Assembly: GCA_015063335.1 (NCBI GenBank)
Contig: SVUH01000002.1
Span: 16,331-80,330 of the forward strand
Reading direction: 5' to 3'
Source: Oscillospiraceae bacterium
GTDB taxonomy: Bacteria; Bacillota_A; Clostridia; Oscillospirales; CAG-272
Length of the DNA: 64,000 nt
The notes below the pieces were generated by a model that was not told the origin of the DNA, searched no databases, and was given only the letters and a program-made list of their open reading frames with translations. This document shows positions 35,200-43,974 of the stretch, one piece after another. Position 1 is the stretch's first letter. Each line of letters begins with the position of its first letter. Position numbers and translations under genes: made by a program.

Positions 35200-35924
35200 T
35201 TTTGTACCCCCTTGACTATATTTACGAACGCTTGCTCAAAGCTGTCAGTCCCTGCCGTTTCCTTTATGCTTTCGGCGGTTTCGCAGATCAAGAGCTTGCC
35301 GTCCTTCATAATGGCAATACGGTCGGAGAGCGCCTCCGCCTCCTCCATGTAGTGCGTTGTTAAAATTATTGTGACCTTGCCCTTGAGAGCGCGGATTATA
35401 TCCCAAAGATCGCTGCGCGCGATAACGTCAAGTCCGAGAGTCGGCTCGTCGAGGAAAAGTATCTTCGGCTCGCTGATAAGTGCCATCGCAATACTCAGGC
35501 GTCTTTGCCAGCCGCCCGAAAGCTTGCCTGCCTTTCTGCCTATCACCTCGTCAAGTCCGAGTAGGTCGCAAAGCTCTCCGATCTTTTTAGCTCGTTTTTC
35601 CTTATTAAAGCCATGAACACCACAGATAAGATCAAGATTTTCTTTTACGGAAAGTCCGGGAGCTACTGCCGTTTCCTGCGGAGAGACCGCAATAAAGCTC
35701 TTGACAGCAATTGATTCGTACCTTACGCTCTTGCCAAAAAGATAAGCGTCGCCCTCCGTAGGGGAGGTGAGGCAGGAGAGCATTTTGATCGTGGTGGTCT
35801 TTCCCGCACCGTTTACGCCGAGCAGAGAAAAGAGCTCCCCCGCCTCTATGCTAAGTGATAGATCGTCAACGGCGACTATATTCTTATAGCGCTTGGTGAG
35901 TCCTTCTATTTTTATAGCTTCCAT
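35196..35924 (-). CDS. ABC transporter ATP-binding protein (DrrA/CcmA type)
   Basis: A 242-residue ATPase with Walker A GVNGAGKTT, signature LSGGWQRR, Walker B LFLDEPTLGLD and TTHYMEEAE. All catalytic residues are intact. It is 3 bases after the TetR gene and coupled to the permease, making a three-gene inducible efflux operon. Confidence 0.94.
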   Translation of the reverse strand: MEAIKIEGLTKRYKNIVAVDDLSLSIEAGELFSLLGVNGAGKTTTIKMLSCLTSPTEGDAYLFGKSVRYESIAVKSFIAVSPQETAVAPGLSVKENLDLICGVHGFNKEKRAKKIGELCDLLGLDEVIGRKAGKLSGGWQRRLSIAMALISEPKILFLDEPTLGLDVIARSDLWDIIRALKGKVTIILTTHYMEEAEALSDRIAIMKDGKLLICETAESIKETAGTDSFEQAFVNIVKGVQK

Positions 35925-35927
35925 CGT

Positions 35928-36491
35928 TTAATTCTCCTTTTGAGTGTGCCTTGCACGTATTCCGAGATATACGTCCGAGAGTATAGTGCTGATAAGCTCC
36001 CGATCAAGCGACAAAAATGAGGTTGCGAGCATTGTTCCTATGCCGTGAACGCAGGTCCACATCTCAAGATGCATGAGTCTTGCCGTTTCAAGACTTACGC
36101 CGTTTGTTTTCATGATAATTTGCGCTGACTCTTCAAAATCAGACGACGCAGACATATCTTCGTCCGTTCTGTCGCGCATGAAAAGCAGCTTGAAAAGCTC
36201 CTTTTCCTCGTTAGCAAAGCGGATATACGCCATACCGTATGACTTATACTGCGGATATTTTCCGCTGCTCATTTCCTTTTGCAAAAATTCGAGGTAAAGA
36301 GAGTAGGCGGCTTTAATTACCTCCTCCTCAAGCTCCTCCATTGACGAAAAGTTTGAAAAGATAGGTTGAGTCGAGCACCCTAGCGCTGCCGCTATGCTTC
36401 GCGCGTTAAGCGTAGCCTCGCCGTTTTCTCTTGCTAAATAAAGACCTGCTCTTATTATATCTTCTTTTGAAATTTTTACCTTTGGCGGCAT
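35928..36491 (-). CDS. TetR-family transcriptional regulator
   Basis: A 187-residue regulator. The N-terminal HTH (IAAALGCSTQPIFSNFSSME) fits TetR; the C-terminal ligand-binding domain is variable and ends with a WHxW-like MWTCVHGI helix found in the TetR_C_33-type group. ATG 36491 is chosen over 36527 because GGGAGAACGCT precedes it. The promoter contains a palindrome, so autoregulation is likely. Confidence 0.88.
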   Translation of the reverse strand: MPPKVKISKEDIIRAGLYLARENGEATLNARSIAAALGCSTQPIFSNFSSMEELEEEVIKAAYSLYLEFLQKEMSSGKYPQYKSYGMAYIRFANEEKELFKLLFMRDRTDEDMSASSDFEESAQIIMKTNGVSLETARLMHLEMWTCVHGIGTMLATSFLSLDRELISTILSDVYLGIRARHTQKEN

Positions 36492-36513
36492 AGCGTTCTC
36501 CCTAATATATCTA

Positions 36514-36527
36514 TTGTTATATAACAA
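36514..36527. promoter_or_regulatory. Probable TetR operator
   Basis: TTGTTATATAACAA, a perfect 14-bp palindrome just downstream of the -10 box of the TetR operon. Confidence 0.7.
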
Positions 36528-36532
36528 GTGTT

Positions 36533-36561
36533 ATTTTATCACATTACAAATACTTTGTCAA
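36533..36561 (-). promoter_or_regulatory. Promoter of the TetR/ABC-2 operon
   Basis: Minus strand TTGACA (36561-36556), 17-bp spacer, TAAAAT (36538-36533). Confidence 0.85.
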
Positions 36562-36596
36562 TAGGAAACGTAAAAATATTTCACTTTTTGCACCAC

Positions 36597-36625
36597 TTGC
36601 AATTTGTCGGAGCGTGTGGTATAAT
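36597..36625 (+). promoter_or_regulatory. Promoter of the DMT transporter gene
   Basis: TTGCAA 36597-36602, 17-bp spacer, TATAAT 36620-36625, divergent from the TetR operon. Confidence 0.85.
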
Positions 36626-36657
36626 ATTGCTTGTGTTTTAAGAAAGGGGGAAGGCTG

Positions 36658-37518
36658 TTGACGTATATTTTGTTGGTCATATGCGCGTTCTCGGTGTCAG
36701 CGCAAAACGTATCCAAGCAAAAATTTAACGAGCGAAGCCGAGGCGGAACGTATTTGTTTTCGGCAATGGTTGCGCTGTTCGCACTCCTTGTCTTTGCACT
36801 TACGGGCAAGGATTGGCAGTATTCCGCAGAGCTTCTTTTACCGTCGTTGGCTTTTGCGATTTTCTATGCGCTCATGACGTGCTCTGCCGTGCTTGCGATA
36901 AACTACGGCTCATTGGCAAAGACCTCGCTGATAATTTCTTGCTCATTGCTGATACCCACGCTTTACGGTATAATATTCCTCGGCGAGGAGCTGTCGGCAA
37001 CATTGCTGATAGGAGTCGCGCTTTTAGTTTTTTCCTTGATAACGGTAAACTATGAAAGGGACTCCGCAAAAAAGAAAATAACCGTTGAGTGGATAATATT
37101 CGTTACATTGGCGTTTTTGGGGAGCGGAATGTGCTCCGTTGTTCAGAGAGCTAAAACGGTATACCTCGGTAAAGAGGGCGACAGTCTTTTTATGGTGATC
37201 GCTCTCGGCGCCGTCAGCGTTATACTTGCAGGCGTCTCGTTGCTCTCGAAAAGGGAAAGATCTATCGCAACCGACGTCATAAGACTCGGTTGGCTGCCTG
37301 CTCTCGTTTGCGGAGTCGCAAACGGGCTTACTAATTTTATCGTGATCTGCCTGAACAACCAAAGTTTTCCCGCGTCTGTGATGTTTCCCGTCATTTCGGG
37401 CGGAAACGTGATAATAGTTTTACTTTACTCCGTAATATTCAAAAAGGAACGCTTCGGCGTACGTCAGATAGTCGGCTTCGCCGCAGGTATTGCATCTATC
37501 GTTCTTTTGAATTTGTAA
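36658..37518 (+). CDS. EamA/DMT-family transporter
   Basis: A 286-residue protein with ten predicted membrane helices in two homologous halves, the EamA drug/metabolite transporter layout. TTG 36658 is preferred as start because the purine-rich GAAAGGGGG ends 8 bases before it and the protein then begins with the first helix (TYILLVICAFSVSAQNV). The substrate is unknown. The unit has its own promoter and terminator. Confidence 0.82.
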   Translation: MTYILLVICAFSVSAQNVSKQKFNERSRGGTYLFSAMVALFALLVFALTGKDWQYSAELLLPSLAFAIFYALMTCSAVLAINYGSLAKTSLIISCSLLIPTLYGIIFLGEELSATLLIGVALLVFSLITVNYERDSAKKKITVEWIIFVTLAFLGSGMCSVVQRAKTVYLGKEGDSLFMVIALGAVSVILAGVSLLSKRERSIATDVIRLGWLPALVCGVANGLTNFIVICLNNQSFPASVMFPVISGGNVIIVLLYSVIFKKERFGVRQIVGFAAGIASIVLLNL

Positions 37519-37543
37519 ATACCTAAAATTTAAAATGCATAAA

Positions 37544-37574
37544 AAAGAGCTGTCCCGAATTGGGACAGCTCTTT
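37544..37574. terminator. Bidirectional terminator
   Basis: AAAGAGCTGTCCC / GGGACAGCTCTTT with loop GAATT. The A-run on the left also serves the convergent lipoprotein gene. Confidence 0.9.
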
Positions 37575-37587
37575 GCTGTTGAATTTA

Positions 37588-38328
37588 TTAACCGCCTATG
37601 ATACCGCCCTGAGAATCGCTAGCAGGGAGTCCTACAAGGAAGGGCTTTGTACCAGAGGATATAGCAAGGTAGTAATCCTTGTTGTCGTACTTAACCTTGT
37701 ACCATGTGCCAGTGGCATTCTTTGCAACTACAGTCATTGGCTTGGTTTGAGTATCTACGTTAGAAACGGAAATTATGTGACCTTCAGGCAAGTTCTTGTC
37801 GTATGTAAGAATTGTGCGCAAGTTTACGGTGTTAACACCTGTATCTGGCGTTTTAATTGTAAGTGTGAACTGATCAGTAGGTTCGATTGCACTGAAGTTT
37901 GTGTCTTCGATATTGGTTGTTACATAATTAGAATTTGCATAAAGCTCTTGATTGTTGTAAGATACTTTGTACCACACGGTTTCGACACCGCTTTCGGAAA
38001 TAGTAGCTTCTGCAACAACGGTAAGCTGAGTTTTTTCCTCTATGGTTGTTATCGCTTTAGCGCTTCTGCTTGCTTCAGCACGGAGATACATCATGCACAT
38101 AGAATACGCAGTAAAGTTTCTTACTGCCCACTCATCCTCGTTACCATTATTTGTATCACTTTCAGCGTCTGTTTCATCAGTAGAGGGAGTAGTGGTGATA
38201 CCTACAAATCCGTCGTCATCCTCGAAATCGTCGCCGTTGTTGCCGACGTCGTTGCCGTTGTCACAAGCAACGAGGGAAACGGAAAGCATCATTATGAGCG
38301 CGAGAAGAAGGGCAAGTGTTTTTTTCAT
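37588..38328 (-). CDS. Lipoprotein with two SH3-like domains
   Basis: A 246-residue secreted lipoprotein. The signal peptide ends in the lipobox SLVAC, so it should be anchored by Cys 22. An acidic Asp/Asn/Thr-rich linker (residues 23-68) follows. Two repeats of about 70 residues resemble bacterial SH3 domains: each has a conserved LR segment (YLRAEAS and NLRTILT) and a WYKV strand followed by a Tyr-rich turn. Such domains often bind cell-wall peptides. A monocistronic unit with its own promoter. Confidence 0.8.
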   Translation of the reverse strand: MKKTLALLLALIMMLSVSLVACDNGNDVGNNGDDFEDDDGFVGITTTPSTDETDAESDTNNGNEDEWAVRNFTAYSMCMMYLRAEASRSAKAITTIEEKTQLTVVAEATISESGVETVWYKVSYNNQELYANSNYVTTNIEDTNFSAIEPTDQFTLTIKTPDTGVNTVNLRTILTYDKNLPEGHIISVSNVDTQTKPMTVVAKNATGTWYKVKYDNKDYYLAISSGTKPFLVGLPASDSQGGIIGG

Positions 38329-38413
38329 TTTAATTCTCCTTAATTTTGTACGTTTTTATTGATTTATGTCAGAGTTTTCCGCGAACGGAAAGACTCAAAT
38401 ATATACTGCATTT

Positions 38414-38443
38414 ATTATATCATAATAATATAGTATATGTCAA
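38414..38443 (-). promoter_or_regulatory. Promoter of the SH3-like lipoprotein gene
   Basis: Minus strand TTGACA (38443-38438), 18-bp spacer, TATAAT (38419-38414). Confidence 0.85.
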
Positions 38444-38487
38444 GCACAAAAATGAATTTTTACAAAAAACTTTTCGCCCGATTTCGA

Positions 38488-39261
38488 TCAAACGGAGCTG
38501 TTCTTTATGAGAATGCGAATTGCCTCGATCGCGCACGAAATTGCCTTCTCGGTGTCGTGCGCCTCGTCGTCCTTTGTGTCAAGTCCCGCGTTGTATCTTT
38601 CCTGATTCCACACGCAAAGAAATACCGCTCCGCAACGCAGATCGAGCGCCGAGCCTACGGTGAAAAGCGTGGACGACTCCATCTCGCTTGCGAGAACTCC
38701 GAGTCGCTTCCAAGCTTCCCATTTTTCTTCAAGCTGGCGTGCTATGGGCATGCGTGCGGGGGAATGCTGACCGTAAAAGGAGTCCTTGCTCTGTACCACG
38801 CCCGTGTGATACGGATAGTCCGCGTTTTTTACCGCCTGTGTGAGTGCAAAAAGCACCTCCGTGTCGGGTACGGCAGGGAACTCGGGCGGAGCGTACTCGT
38901 GCGAGGTACCGTCCTGACGGACGGCTCCCGATGCTATGACAACGTCCCCGGCGCAGACCTTTGTTGAAATACCGCCGCACGTTCCGACTCGTATCATTGT
39001 AGTCGCACCGCAAGCGGCAAGCTCCTCGGCAGCGATCGCCGTTGACGGTCCACCGATGCCCGTCGAGCAAACGGTCACCGTCTCACCCTCAAGCGTGCCG
39101 TTATAAACGGTATATTCTCGGTTGGTGCTTACGTGGTGAGGATTTTCGAGAAACGATGCTATCTGCTTACAGCGAGCGGGGTCGCCGGGCAGAATACAGT
39201 ATTTACCTACCTCACCCTTGGAAAGATTTATATGGTACTGCTTTTGAGCGTGTTCAAGCAT
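38488..39261 (-). CDS. udp: Uridine phosphorylase (nucleoside phosphorylase family)
   Basis: A 257-residue phosphorylase of the PNP/UDP superfamily. It has ILPGDPARC near residue 23, the GIGGPSTAI loop, MIRVGTCGGI and the EMESSTLF catalytic segment; the last two favour uridine phosphorylase. It salvages nucleosides by phosphorolysis to base and ribose 1-phosphate. It is 14 bases after the aldose-epimerase gene, so the pair is co-transcribed. Confidence 0.88.
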   Translation of the reverse strand: MLEHAQKQYHINLSKGEVGKYCILPGDPARCKQIASFLENPHHVSTNREYTVYNGTLEGETVTVCSTGIGGPSTAIAAEELAACGATTMIRVGTCGGISTKVCAGDVVIASGAVRQDGTSHEYAPPEFPAVPDTEVLFALTQAVKNADYPYHTGVVQSKDSFYGQHSPARMPIARQLEEKWEAWKRLGVLASEMESSTLFTVGSALDLRCGAVFLCVWNQERYNAGLDTKDDEAHDTEKAISCAIEAIRILIKNSSV

Positions 39262-39275
39262 AATTTGCTCCTTGA

Positions 39276-40145
39276 TCAGTTAAATATCATTGAGTATTCG
39301 AGGGTTACGTCCTTGCCGCTTTCTATGTGGAACATGTCGCACTTCGCCGTAAGCTCGTCGACCTCTCCGTCGAATGAAGGCAGACCGCACCAAGGCTCGA
39401 TGCAAACGTAGGGCGCGTCGCTTCTCGGCTTATGCCAAAGTCCGAGATAGGGCATATCCTTATATTCGAGCGTTACAGAGCGAGAGGACTGCGCGCACTT
39501 AAGTGTTGCGCTGCTTGCGACTCTCGACATAAATATTGAGTCAATATCAAAAAGGCTGTGGCGAAGCGGTATAATGCGTGAATCCTTGAGGGGGTATGCA
39601 CGCTTTTTGCCTGTATTGAAGCAGGTGTCGGAGGAGATAAGCTCATCGGGGGTGCAATCCTCGCCAAACTCTACGCACCAGTCCTCAAAGCTGCCGACGT
39701 CGAGCGGAACGTTGAATGCGGGGTGCGCACCGAAGGTCGCGGGCATGATAGATGTGCCTGTATTTAGAATGTTTGTGATAGATGTGAGCTTGTTGCCCGT
39801 CAAGGTATAGGTGATCGACAGACAAAAGGCGAACGGGTACTGTTCAAGAGTAAAGTCGTTTTGAGTAAGCACGAACGTTACGGACTCCTCGGAGCTTTGC
39901 TTTGCACAAAAAACGCTGTGGCGTGCAAAGCCGTGAGTGCCCATTTGATATTCTTTGCCTTTGTGGGTATATCTACCTTGGAAAAATCTTCCGCAAATTG
40001 GGAAGAGAACGGGTGCTTGACCTGCCCAGTAGGCGGGATTGCCCTGCCACATATATTCGCATCCGTTTTTGACTACTGAAACTATTTCTGCGCCCTTATC
40101 GGATATTTTTACAGTTAAATCGTTGTTTTTTAGAGTATATATCAT
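39276..40145 (-). CDS. Aldose 1-epimerase family protein
   Basis: A 289-residue galactose-mutarotase-like protein of the LacX type: YMWQGNPAYW near residue 30, a catalytic-type histidine in THGFARHSVF, a further histidine in GAHPAFN and a conserved EPWCG near the C-terminus. The start ATG 40145 follows AAGGAG; an upstream in-frame extension with no RBS is rejected. It probably equilibrates sugar anomers, possibly feeding nucleoside-derived sugars together with the downstream phosphorylase. Confidence 0.86.
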   Translation of the reverse strand: MIYTLKNNDLTVKISDKGAEIVSVVKNGCEYMWQGNPAYWAGQAPVLFPICGRFFQGRYTHKGKEYQMGTHGFARHSVFCAKQSSEESVTFVLTQNDFTLEQYPFAFCLSITYTLTGNKLTSITNILNTGTSIMPATFGAHPAFNVPLDVGSFEDWCVEFGEDCTPDELISSDTCFNTGKKRAYPLKDSRIIPLRHSLFDIDSIFMSRVASSATLKCAQSSRSVTLEYKDMPYLGLWHKPRSDAPYVCIEPWCGLPSFDGEVDELTAKCDMFHIESGKDVTLEYSMIFN

Positions 40146-40179
40146 AGTCGTATTTCTCCTTAAAGTATTATTTACAAAT

Positions 40180-40208
40180 ATTATAACAATAATATACTTG
40201 ATTTTCAA
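40180..40208 (-). promoter_or_regulatory. Promoter of the aldose epimerase-udp unit
   Basis: Minus strand TTGAAA (40208-40203), 17-bp spacer, TATAAT (40185-40180). Confidence 0.8.
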
Positions 40209-40209
40209 G

Positions 40210-40238
40210 TCATATTCGCAATATTTTTGTAAATAATA
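40210..40238 (+). promoter_or_regulatory. Possible sigma-G promoter of spoVAD
   Basis: TCATA 40210-40214, 17-bp spacer, AATAATA 40232-40238: near the forespore sigma-G pattern (GHATR, 17-18 bp, CATNHTA) with one mismatch in each box. No sigma-A site is visible for this gene. Suggestive only. Confidence 0.35.
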
Positions 40239-40265
40239 AATTTGAACATCGGTATCGGAGGAAAT

Positions 40266-41264
40266 ATGAAAAATAGGATAATTAAACTTAATGACGTTTA
40301 CGTAAGCGGTGTGTCGTCGGTTGTCGGAAAGCATGAGGCGGCGGGGCCCATGGGGGATAAATTTGATTTTTGCGACGTAAGCGACTCGTTCGGTTCGCCG
40401 ACTTGGGAAAAGGCGGAGAGCGCGATGCAGAAAAAGGCATTTGAAATTTTACTTGACAAATGCGACCTTACGGTTGAGGATTTTGGCGTTATGTTTGCGG
40501 GAGATTTGCAAAACCAATGTGTAGGCTCGTCGTACGGTCTTTTGGAATTTCCCATTCCGTATATAGGGCTTTACGGCGCTTGCTCGACTGCGGCAGAGGG
40601 GCTGATGCTTGCGGCGATGAGTGTGTCTGCGGGACATTTTGACCTTGCCGCCGCCGTTACCTCGTCGCATTATCTCGCGGCAGAGCGACAGTATCGCTCG
40701 CCCACCGAATACGGCGCGCAACGCTCACCAACTGCTCAATGGACGGTTACGGGCGCAGGCGCGTTTGCCGTAGGACGGACGGGTACTGTTAAAATTACCG
40801 AGGCATGCCCCGGAATAGTTATGGACAAGGGGATAAACGACGCGTCGAATATGGGCGCGGCGATGGCGCCTGCAGCGGCAAGCACGCTTCTTGCGTACTT
40901 TGAGGAAAGCGGACTTTCACCCTCGGATTTCGACGGCATATTTACAGGCGACCTCGGATACGAGGGTGGAACTATACTTTGCGAGTTGCTTTCGGATAAG
41001 GGCATCGATATACGCGCGGTTTATAACGACTGCGGCGTTATGATATACGACAGAATAAAGCAGGACAAGCATGCGGGCGGCTCGGGCTGCGGTTGCTCCG
41101 CGACCGTCTTTGCGGCGGATATATGGAAGCGCTTACAATGCGGTGTGCTTAAAAACGTGTTGCTTATCGGCACGGGCGCTATGATGAGTCCGTCGAGCAT
41201 TCAGCAGGGGTTAAATATACCTTCTGTTGCACATCTCGTAAGGTTTGAATATGGGGGTAAATGA
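40266..41264 (+). CDS. spoVAD: Stage V sporulation protein AD
   Basis: A 332-residue thiolase-fold protein needed for dipicolinic acid uptake into the forespore. GACSTAAEGL resembles the thiolase active-site region, and AGGSGCGCSATV near the C-terminus is family-typical. ATG 40266 follows GGAGG; a longer start at 40242 has no RBS. It overlaps spoVAE by 4 bases. spoVAC, usually just upstream, is not here. Confidence 0.95.
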   Translation: MKNRIIKLNDVYVSGVSSVVGKHEAAGPMGDKFDFCDVSDSFGSPTWEKAESAMQKKAFEILLDKCDLTVEDFGVMFAGDLQNQCVGSSYGLLEFPIPYIGLYGACSTAAEGLMLAAMSVSAGHFDLAAAVTSSHYLAAERQYRSPTEYGAQRSPTAQWTVTGAGAFAVGRTGTVKITEACPGIVMDKGINDASNMGAAMAPAAASTLLAYFEESGLSPSDFDGIFTGDLGYEGGTILCELLSDKGIDIRAVYNDCGVMIYDRIKQDKHAGGSGCGCSATVFAADIWKRLQCGVLKNVLLIGTGAMMSPSSIQQGLNIPSVAHLVRFEYGGK

Positions 41265-41629
41265 TGGATATTGTGCTTGATTACGTTTGGGCGTTTGTTA
41301 TTGGCGGTGCGTTTTGTATCGTTGCGCAGATACTCATAGATAAAACCTCGCTGACTCCGGCGAGAATACTCGTAGGCTACGTCGTAGCGGGCGTCATACT
41401 CGGAGCGGTAGGGCTTTACGAGCCACTTATGAATTTTGCGGGCGCGGGTGCGTCCACACCTCTTACGGGTTTTGGCTACGTCATAGCAAAAGGAGTAAAG
41501 ACCGCCGTGACGGAAAAGGGAGCTTTCGGGATACTTGAGGGTGGACTTGCCGCCTCTGCGGCAGTCATTTCAGCAGTGCTTGTGTTTTCCTTTCTTGCGG
41601 CACTTATGGGGAGAAGAAGACCAAAGTAA
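41261..41629 (+). CDS. spoVAE: Stage V sporulation protein AE (SpoVAEB type)
   Basis: A 122-residue membrane protein with about four helices, of the SpoVAC/SpoVAEB family, working with SpoVAD in dipicolinate transport. Two consecutive ATG codons (41261, 41264) overlap the spoVAD stop, so translation is coupled. GFGYVIAKGVK and EGGLAASAAV are conserved. The operon ends here at a strong terminator. Confidence 0.93.
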   Translation: MMDIVLDYVWAFVIGGAFCIVAQILIDKTSLTPARILVGYVVAGVILGAVGLYEPLMNFAGAGASTPLTGFGYVIAKGVKTAVTEKGAFGILEGGLAASAAVISAVLVFSFLAALMGRRRPK

Positions 41630-41632
41630 AAA

Positions 41633-41663
41633 AACGGCTGACTCAAACGAGTCAGCCGTTTTT
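41633..41663. terminator. Bidirectional terminator between spoVAE and jag
   Basis: AACGGCTGACTC / GAGTCAGCCGTT with loop AAAC, flanked by A- and T-runs. Confidence 0.92.
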
Positions 41664-41666
41664 GTT

Positions 41667-42311
41667 TTAGTTCTCCTCAAGGAAAACTACGATCTTTCTG
41701 TTGTTTTCAGAACCTATGGAGTTGGTGGAAACACCCTCGATGTTCTGTATTTCAGAGTGGATTATACGTCTCTCATAAGGGTTCATAGGCTCGAGCATAA
41801 CGCTCTTCTTGTATTTCTGAACCTTAGCAGCCATGCGTCTTGCAAGTGCACGGAGAGTTTCCTCGCGTTTTGCGCGGTAGCCCTCAACGTCAACAGTTAC
41901 CTTAACGTATTCGCCCTTCTTGCCGTCAACTCTCTTGTTTGCCGCAAGATTTGCAAGGTACTGCAGGGAATCGAGTGTGTCACCGTGGTGTCCTATAAGA
42001 ACTGCTGCGGATTCACCCGTAACACTTATTCTCTTTTCTCCGTTTTCGCCGTCACTCATTTCTACGTCAGCGGTGATGCCCATGTCGCTAAGAAGCGTGT
42101 TTATAAAGTCAAGAGCATTCTGCTCGCCGCCCGTAATATAGGACGCGCTGATTTTTGCGTTTACCGCACCGATTCCGAAAAGACCGCCTTTTTTGGGCTC
42201 TTCGAGAACGGTATATTCAATCTTATCCGCATTGGGAGCGCCGAGCTCGCTTACTGCAATTGCAACGGCTTCCTCAATTGTTTTAGCGGTTGTAATAACT
42301 TCCTTTTTCAC
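41667..42311 (-). CDS. jag: RNA-binding protein Jag/KhpB
   Basis: A 214-residue protein with an N-terminal Jag_N domain (TTAKTIEEAVAIAVSELG), a KH domain around residues 85-155 (LIGHHGDTLDSLQYL, the G-h-h-G turn) and a C-terminal R3H domain ending in NNRKIVVFL. It partners KhpA in RNA binding and in control of cell elongation, and lies beside yidC (SpoIIIJ) as usual. It starts 5 bases after yidC. Confidence 0.93.
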   Translation of the reverse strand: MKKEVITTAKTIEEAVAIAVSELGAPNADKIEYTVLEEPKKGGLFGIGAVNAKISASYITGGEQNALDFINTLLSDMGITADVEMSDGENGEKRISVTGESAAVLIGHHGDTLDSLQYLANLAANKRVDGKKGEYVKVTVDVEGYRAKREETLRALARRMAAKVQKYKKSVMLEPMNPYERRIIHSEIQNIEGVSTNSIGSENNRKIVVFLEEN

Positions 42312-42316
42312 TTTTG

Positions 42317-43624
42317 TTATTCTCCGTCTGTATTTTTATTGTCTGTGTCGTTGGCGGTATTGTCAGCTTTCTTTGCGGACTTTTTCGCCTTTTTCTCTTT
42401 TTTCTCTTTTGCCAGCTTTTTAGCTTTCTTTTCTTCTTCTTTTTCCTTGTTTTCCTCGGTATTGTCCTTCTTCAAGAAGCCGTTTCCGAAAAGACTTGAA
42501 AGCTTTGGCGCTTGAGCCTGTGCTGCCTCCTCCTCGGCCTTTTGAGCCTCGAGAGCCTCACGGCGCTGTTTGCCGCGTTCAGCAGTATCGGCGTAGTCCT
42601 CGTCGTCGATATAGTGGAGCGAGCGGACGACCTTGCCGGATTTATTGGTCTTTGATACCTTTTCAGCCTTGGCGTTTATTTCCTTCTCAGCTGCCTTCAG
42701 CTCTTCCTCTGTAAAGGTAGGAAGAGGCATAGCCTTCTTTAGAATATACTGCTTGAGAACGCCTAAAAGGCTCTTGAATATCCAGTATACACCTATAGCC
42801 GCAGGAACACCAAAGGTAATAAATACGCTCATTACGGGCATCATGAAGTCCATCATGGTGTTGGAGCAGCCCATTGCCTTGTCGGTGACCTCAGGCTGAT
42901 ACGTCAGCTTTCTTGTCATCTTCATGCTGAAGAAGTATGCAAGGAACGTGAGTATCGGAACGAGCAAAAGAATTGCCGACTGGGTAAGGAAAAATCCCTC
43001 TCCACTGAAATTGAACGATGCGAGAAGATCAGGCGTATCCTTAAGGTCGATGAAATTAAAGATCTTGAGGTTAGGCAGATTGTTGAATGCCGACTTGCTG
43101 AGTCCCTCAACTCCCGAAAAATACTCCCAGCCCATTTCTTTCATCTTACCGAGAAGGTCGATGGTATTTCCGGAAACGAACTTATATTCGGGATCGTAAG
43201 CCGACACTACGGTGGAGATCTGGCTTATGGTCGAATCGGAAAACTGGCAGATATACTTGAGAGGGTCCTTGATAATGTTGAAGAGCGCGATGAGAACGGG
43301 GAACTGGATAAGAAGGGGAAGACAGCCGCTCATGGGGTTGTAGCCTTCCTTCTGGTAAAGCTCCTGGATCTCCTGACTCATTTTTTGCTTAGTAGGGTTA
43401 TCGTCACGTCCTGCGTACTTTTTGCGGATAGCCATTTCCTTAGGACGGAGCTTTGCTTGCTTAATGGAGTTTTTCTGTTGCTTTATACCGAAGGGCAGAA
43501 GAACGATCTCGAGAATTACGGCAAAAACAAAGAGCGCCAGAATATACTGGTTGCCCGTTATCATGCTGCAAAAACGAATTACGTAGCCAAACGGTATATT
43601 AATAATATCCCAAATTGAACTCAT
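42317..43624 (-). CDS. yidC: Membrane protein insertase YidC/OxaA
   Basis: A 435-residue insertase with five membrane helices in the Gram-positive layout, typical LLPFGIKQQKNS and GYNPMSGCLPLLIQFPVLIALF, and a long charged Lys/Glu-rich C-terminal tail (from about residue 330) like ribosome-binding tails. It inserts proteins with or without Sec. No Shine-Dalgarno lies immediately before ATG 43624; GAGAGGA is about 40 bases upstream, separated by a 7-bp hairpin at 43636-43661. Confidence 0.95.
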   Translation of the reverse strand: MSSIWDIINIPFGYVIRFCSMITGNQYILALFVFAVILEIVLLPFGIKQQKNSIKQAKLRPKEMAIRKKYAGRDDNPTKQKMSQEIQELYQKEGYNPMSGCLPLLIQFPVLIALFNIIKDPLKYICQFSDSTISQISTVVSAYDPEYKFVSGNTIDLLGKMKEMGWEYFSGVEGLSKSAFNNLPNLKIFNFIDLKDTPDLLASFNFSGEGFFLTQSAILLLVPILTFLAYFFSMKMTRKLTYQPEVTDKAMGCSNTMMDFMMPVMSVFITFGVPAAIGVYWIFKSLLGVLKQYILKKAMPLPTFTEEELKAAEKEINAKAEKVSKTNKSGKVVRSLHYIDDEDYADTAERGKQRREALEAQKAEEEAAQAQAPKLSSLFGNGFLKKDNTEENKEKEEEKKAKKLAKEKKEKKAKKSAKKADNTANDTDNKNTDGE

Positions 43625-43635
43625 TTGAATTTTAG

Positions 43636-43661
43636 TTTCCGCAAAGGGATCAATGCGGAAA
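43636..43661 (-). promoter_or_regulatory. Hairpin in the yidC leader, between the SD-like sequence and the start
   Basis: TTTCCGC / GCGGAAA, a 7-bp perfect stem with a 12-base loop. Upstream of it lies GAGAGGA; if the stem forms, this sequence is brought to about a dozen bases from ATG 43624. There is no other SD-like sequence closer to the start. Confidence 0.5.
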
Positions 43662-43713
43662 ATCCTCTCTTAAATATTAGCGGCAGTCATTGTTCGGTAC
43701 CGCACGGCCGAAG

Positions 43714-43974
43714 CTATTCTTTCCCTCTCCGTTTATATTTGGGGATCTTCTTGGGTTTCCTCTCGGGTACGGGATCGTATCCGCCCACGCAGAATGGATT
43801 GCAGCGCAGTACGCGCCACAAAGAAAGACCAAATCCCACGAAAAAGCCACGTTTCGTAAATGCCTCTAAGGCATAGGCGGAGCATGTAGGATAAAACCTA
43901 CAGCACGGAGTTCTTTTAAGGGGGGATAAGAATTTCTGATAAAAGCGAATCAGCAAAATGCAAACGTGCTTCAT
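43714..43974 (-). CDS. yidD: Membrane protein insertion efficiency factor YidD
   Basis: An 86-residue protein with the family core [20 protein letters not shown], then [13 protein letters not shown] and a basic tail. It overlaps rnpA by 4 bases and precedes yidC, the standard order. It supports insertion of membrane proteins. Confidence 0.95.
   Translation of the reverse strand: MKHVCILLIRFYQKFLSPLKRTPCCRFYPTCSAYALEAFTKRGFFVGFGLSLWRVLRCNPFCVGGYDPVPERKPKKIPKYKRRGKE

Noticed and set aside
41535..42515. A 326-codon plus-strand frame over jag and yidC
   Set aside because: It overlaps two clearly conserved genes in the opposite direction, and its product is low-complexity (Phe/Ser-rich), the mirror of the Lys/Glu-rich yidC tail.
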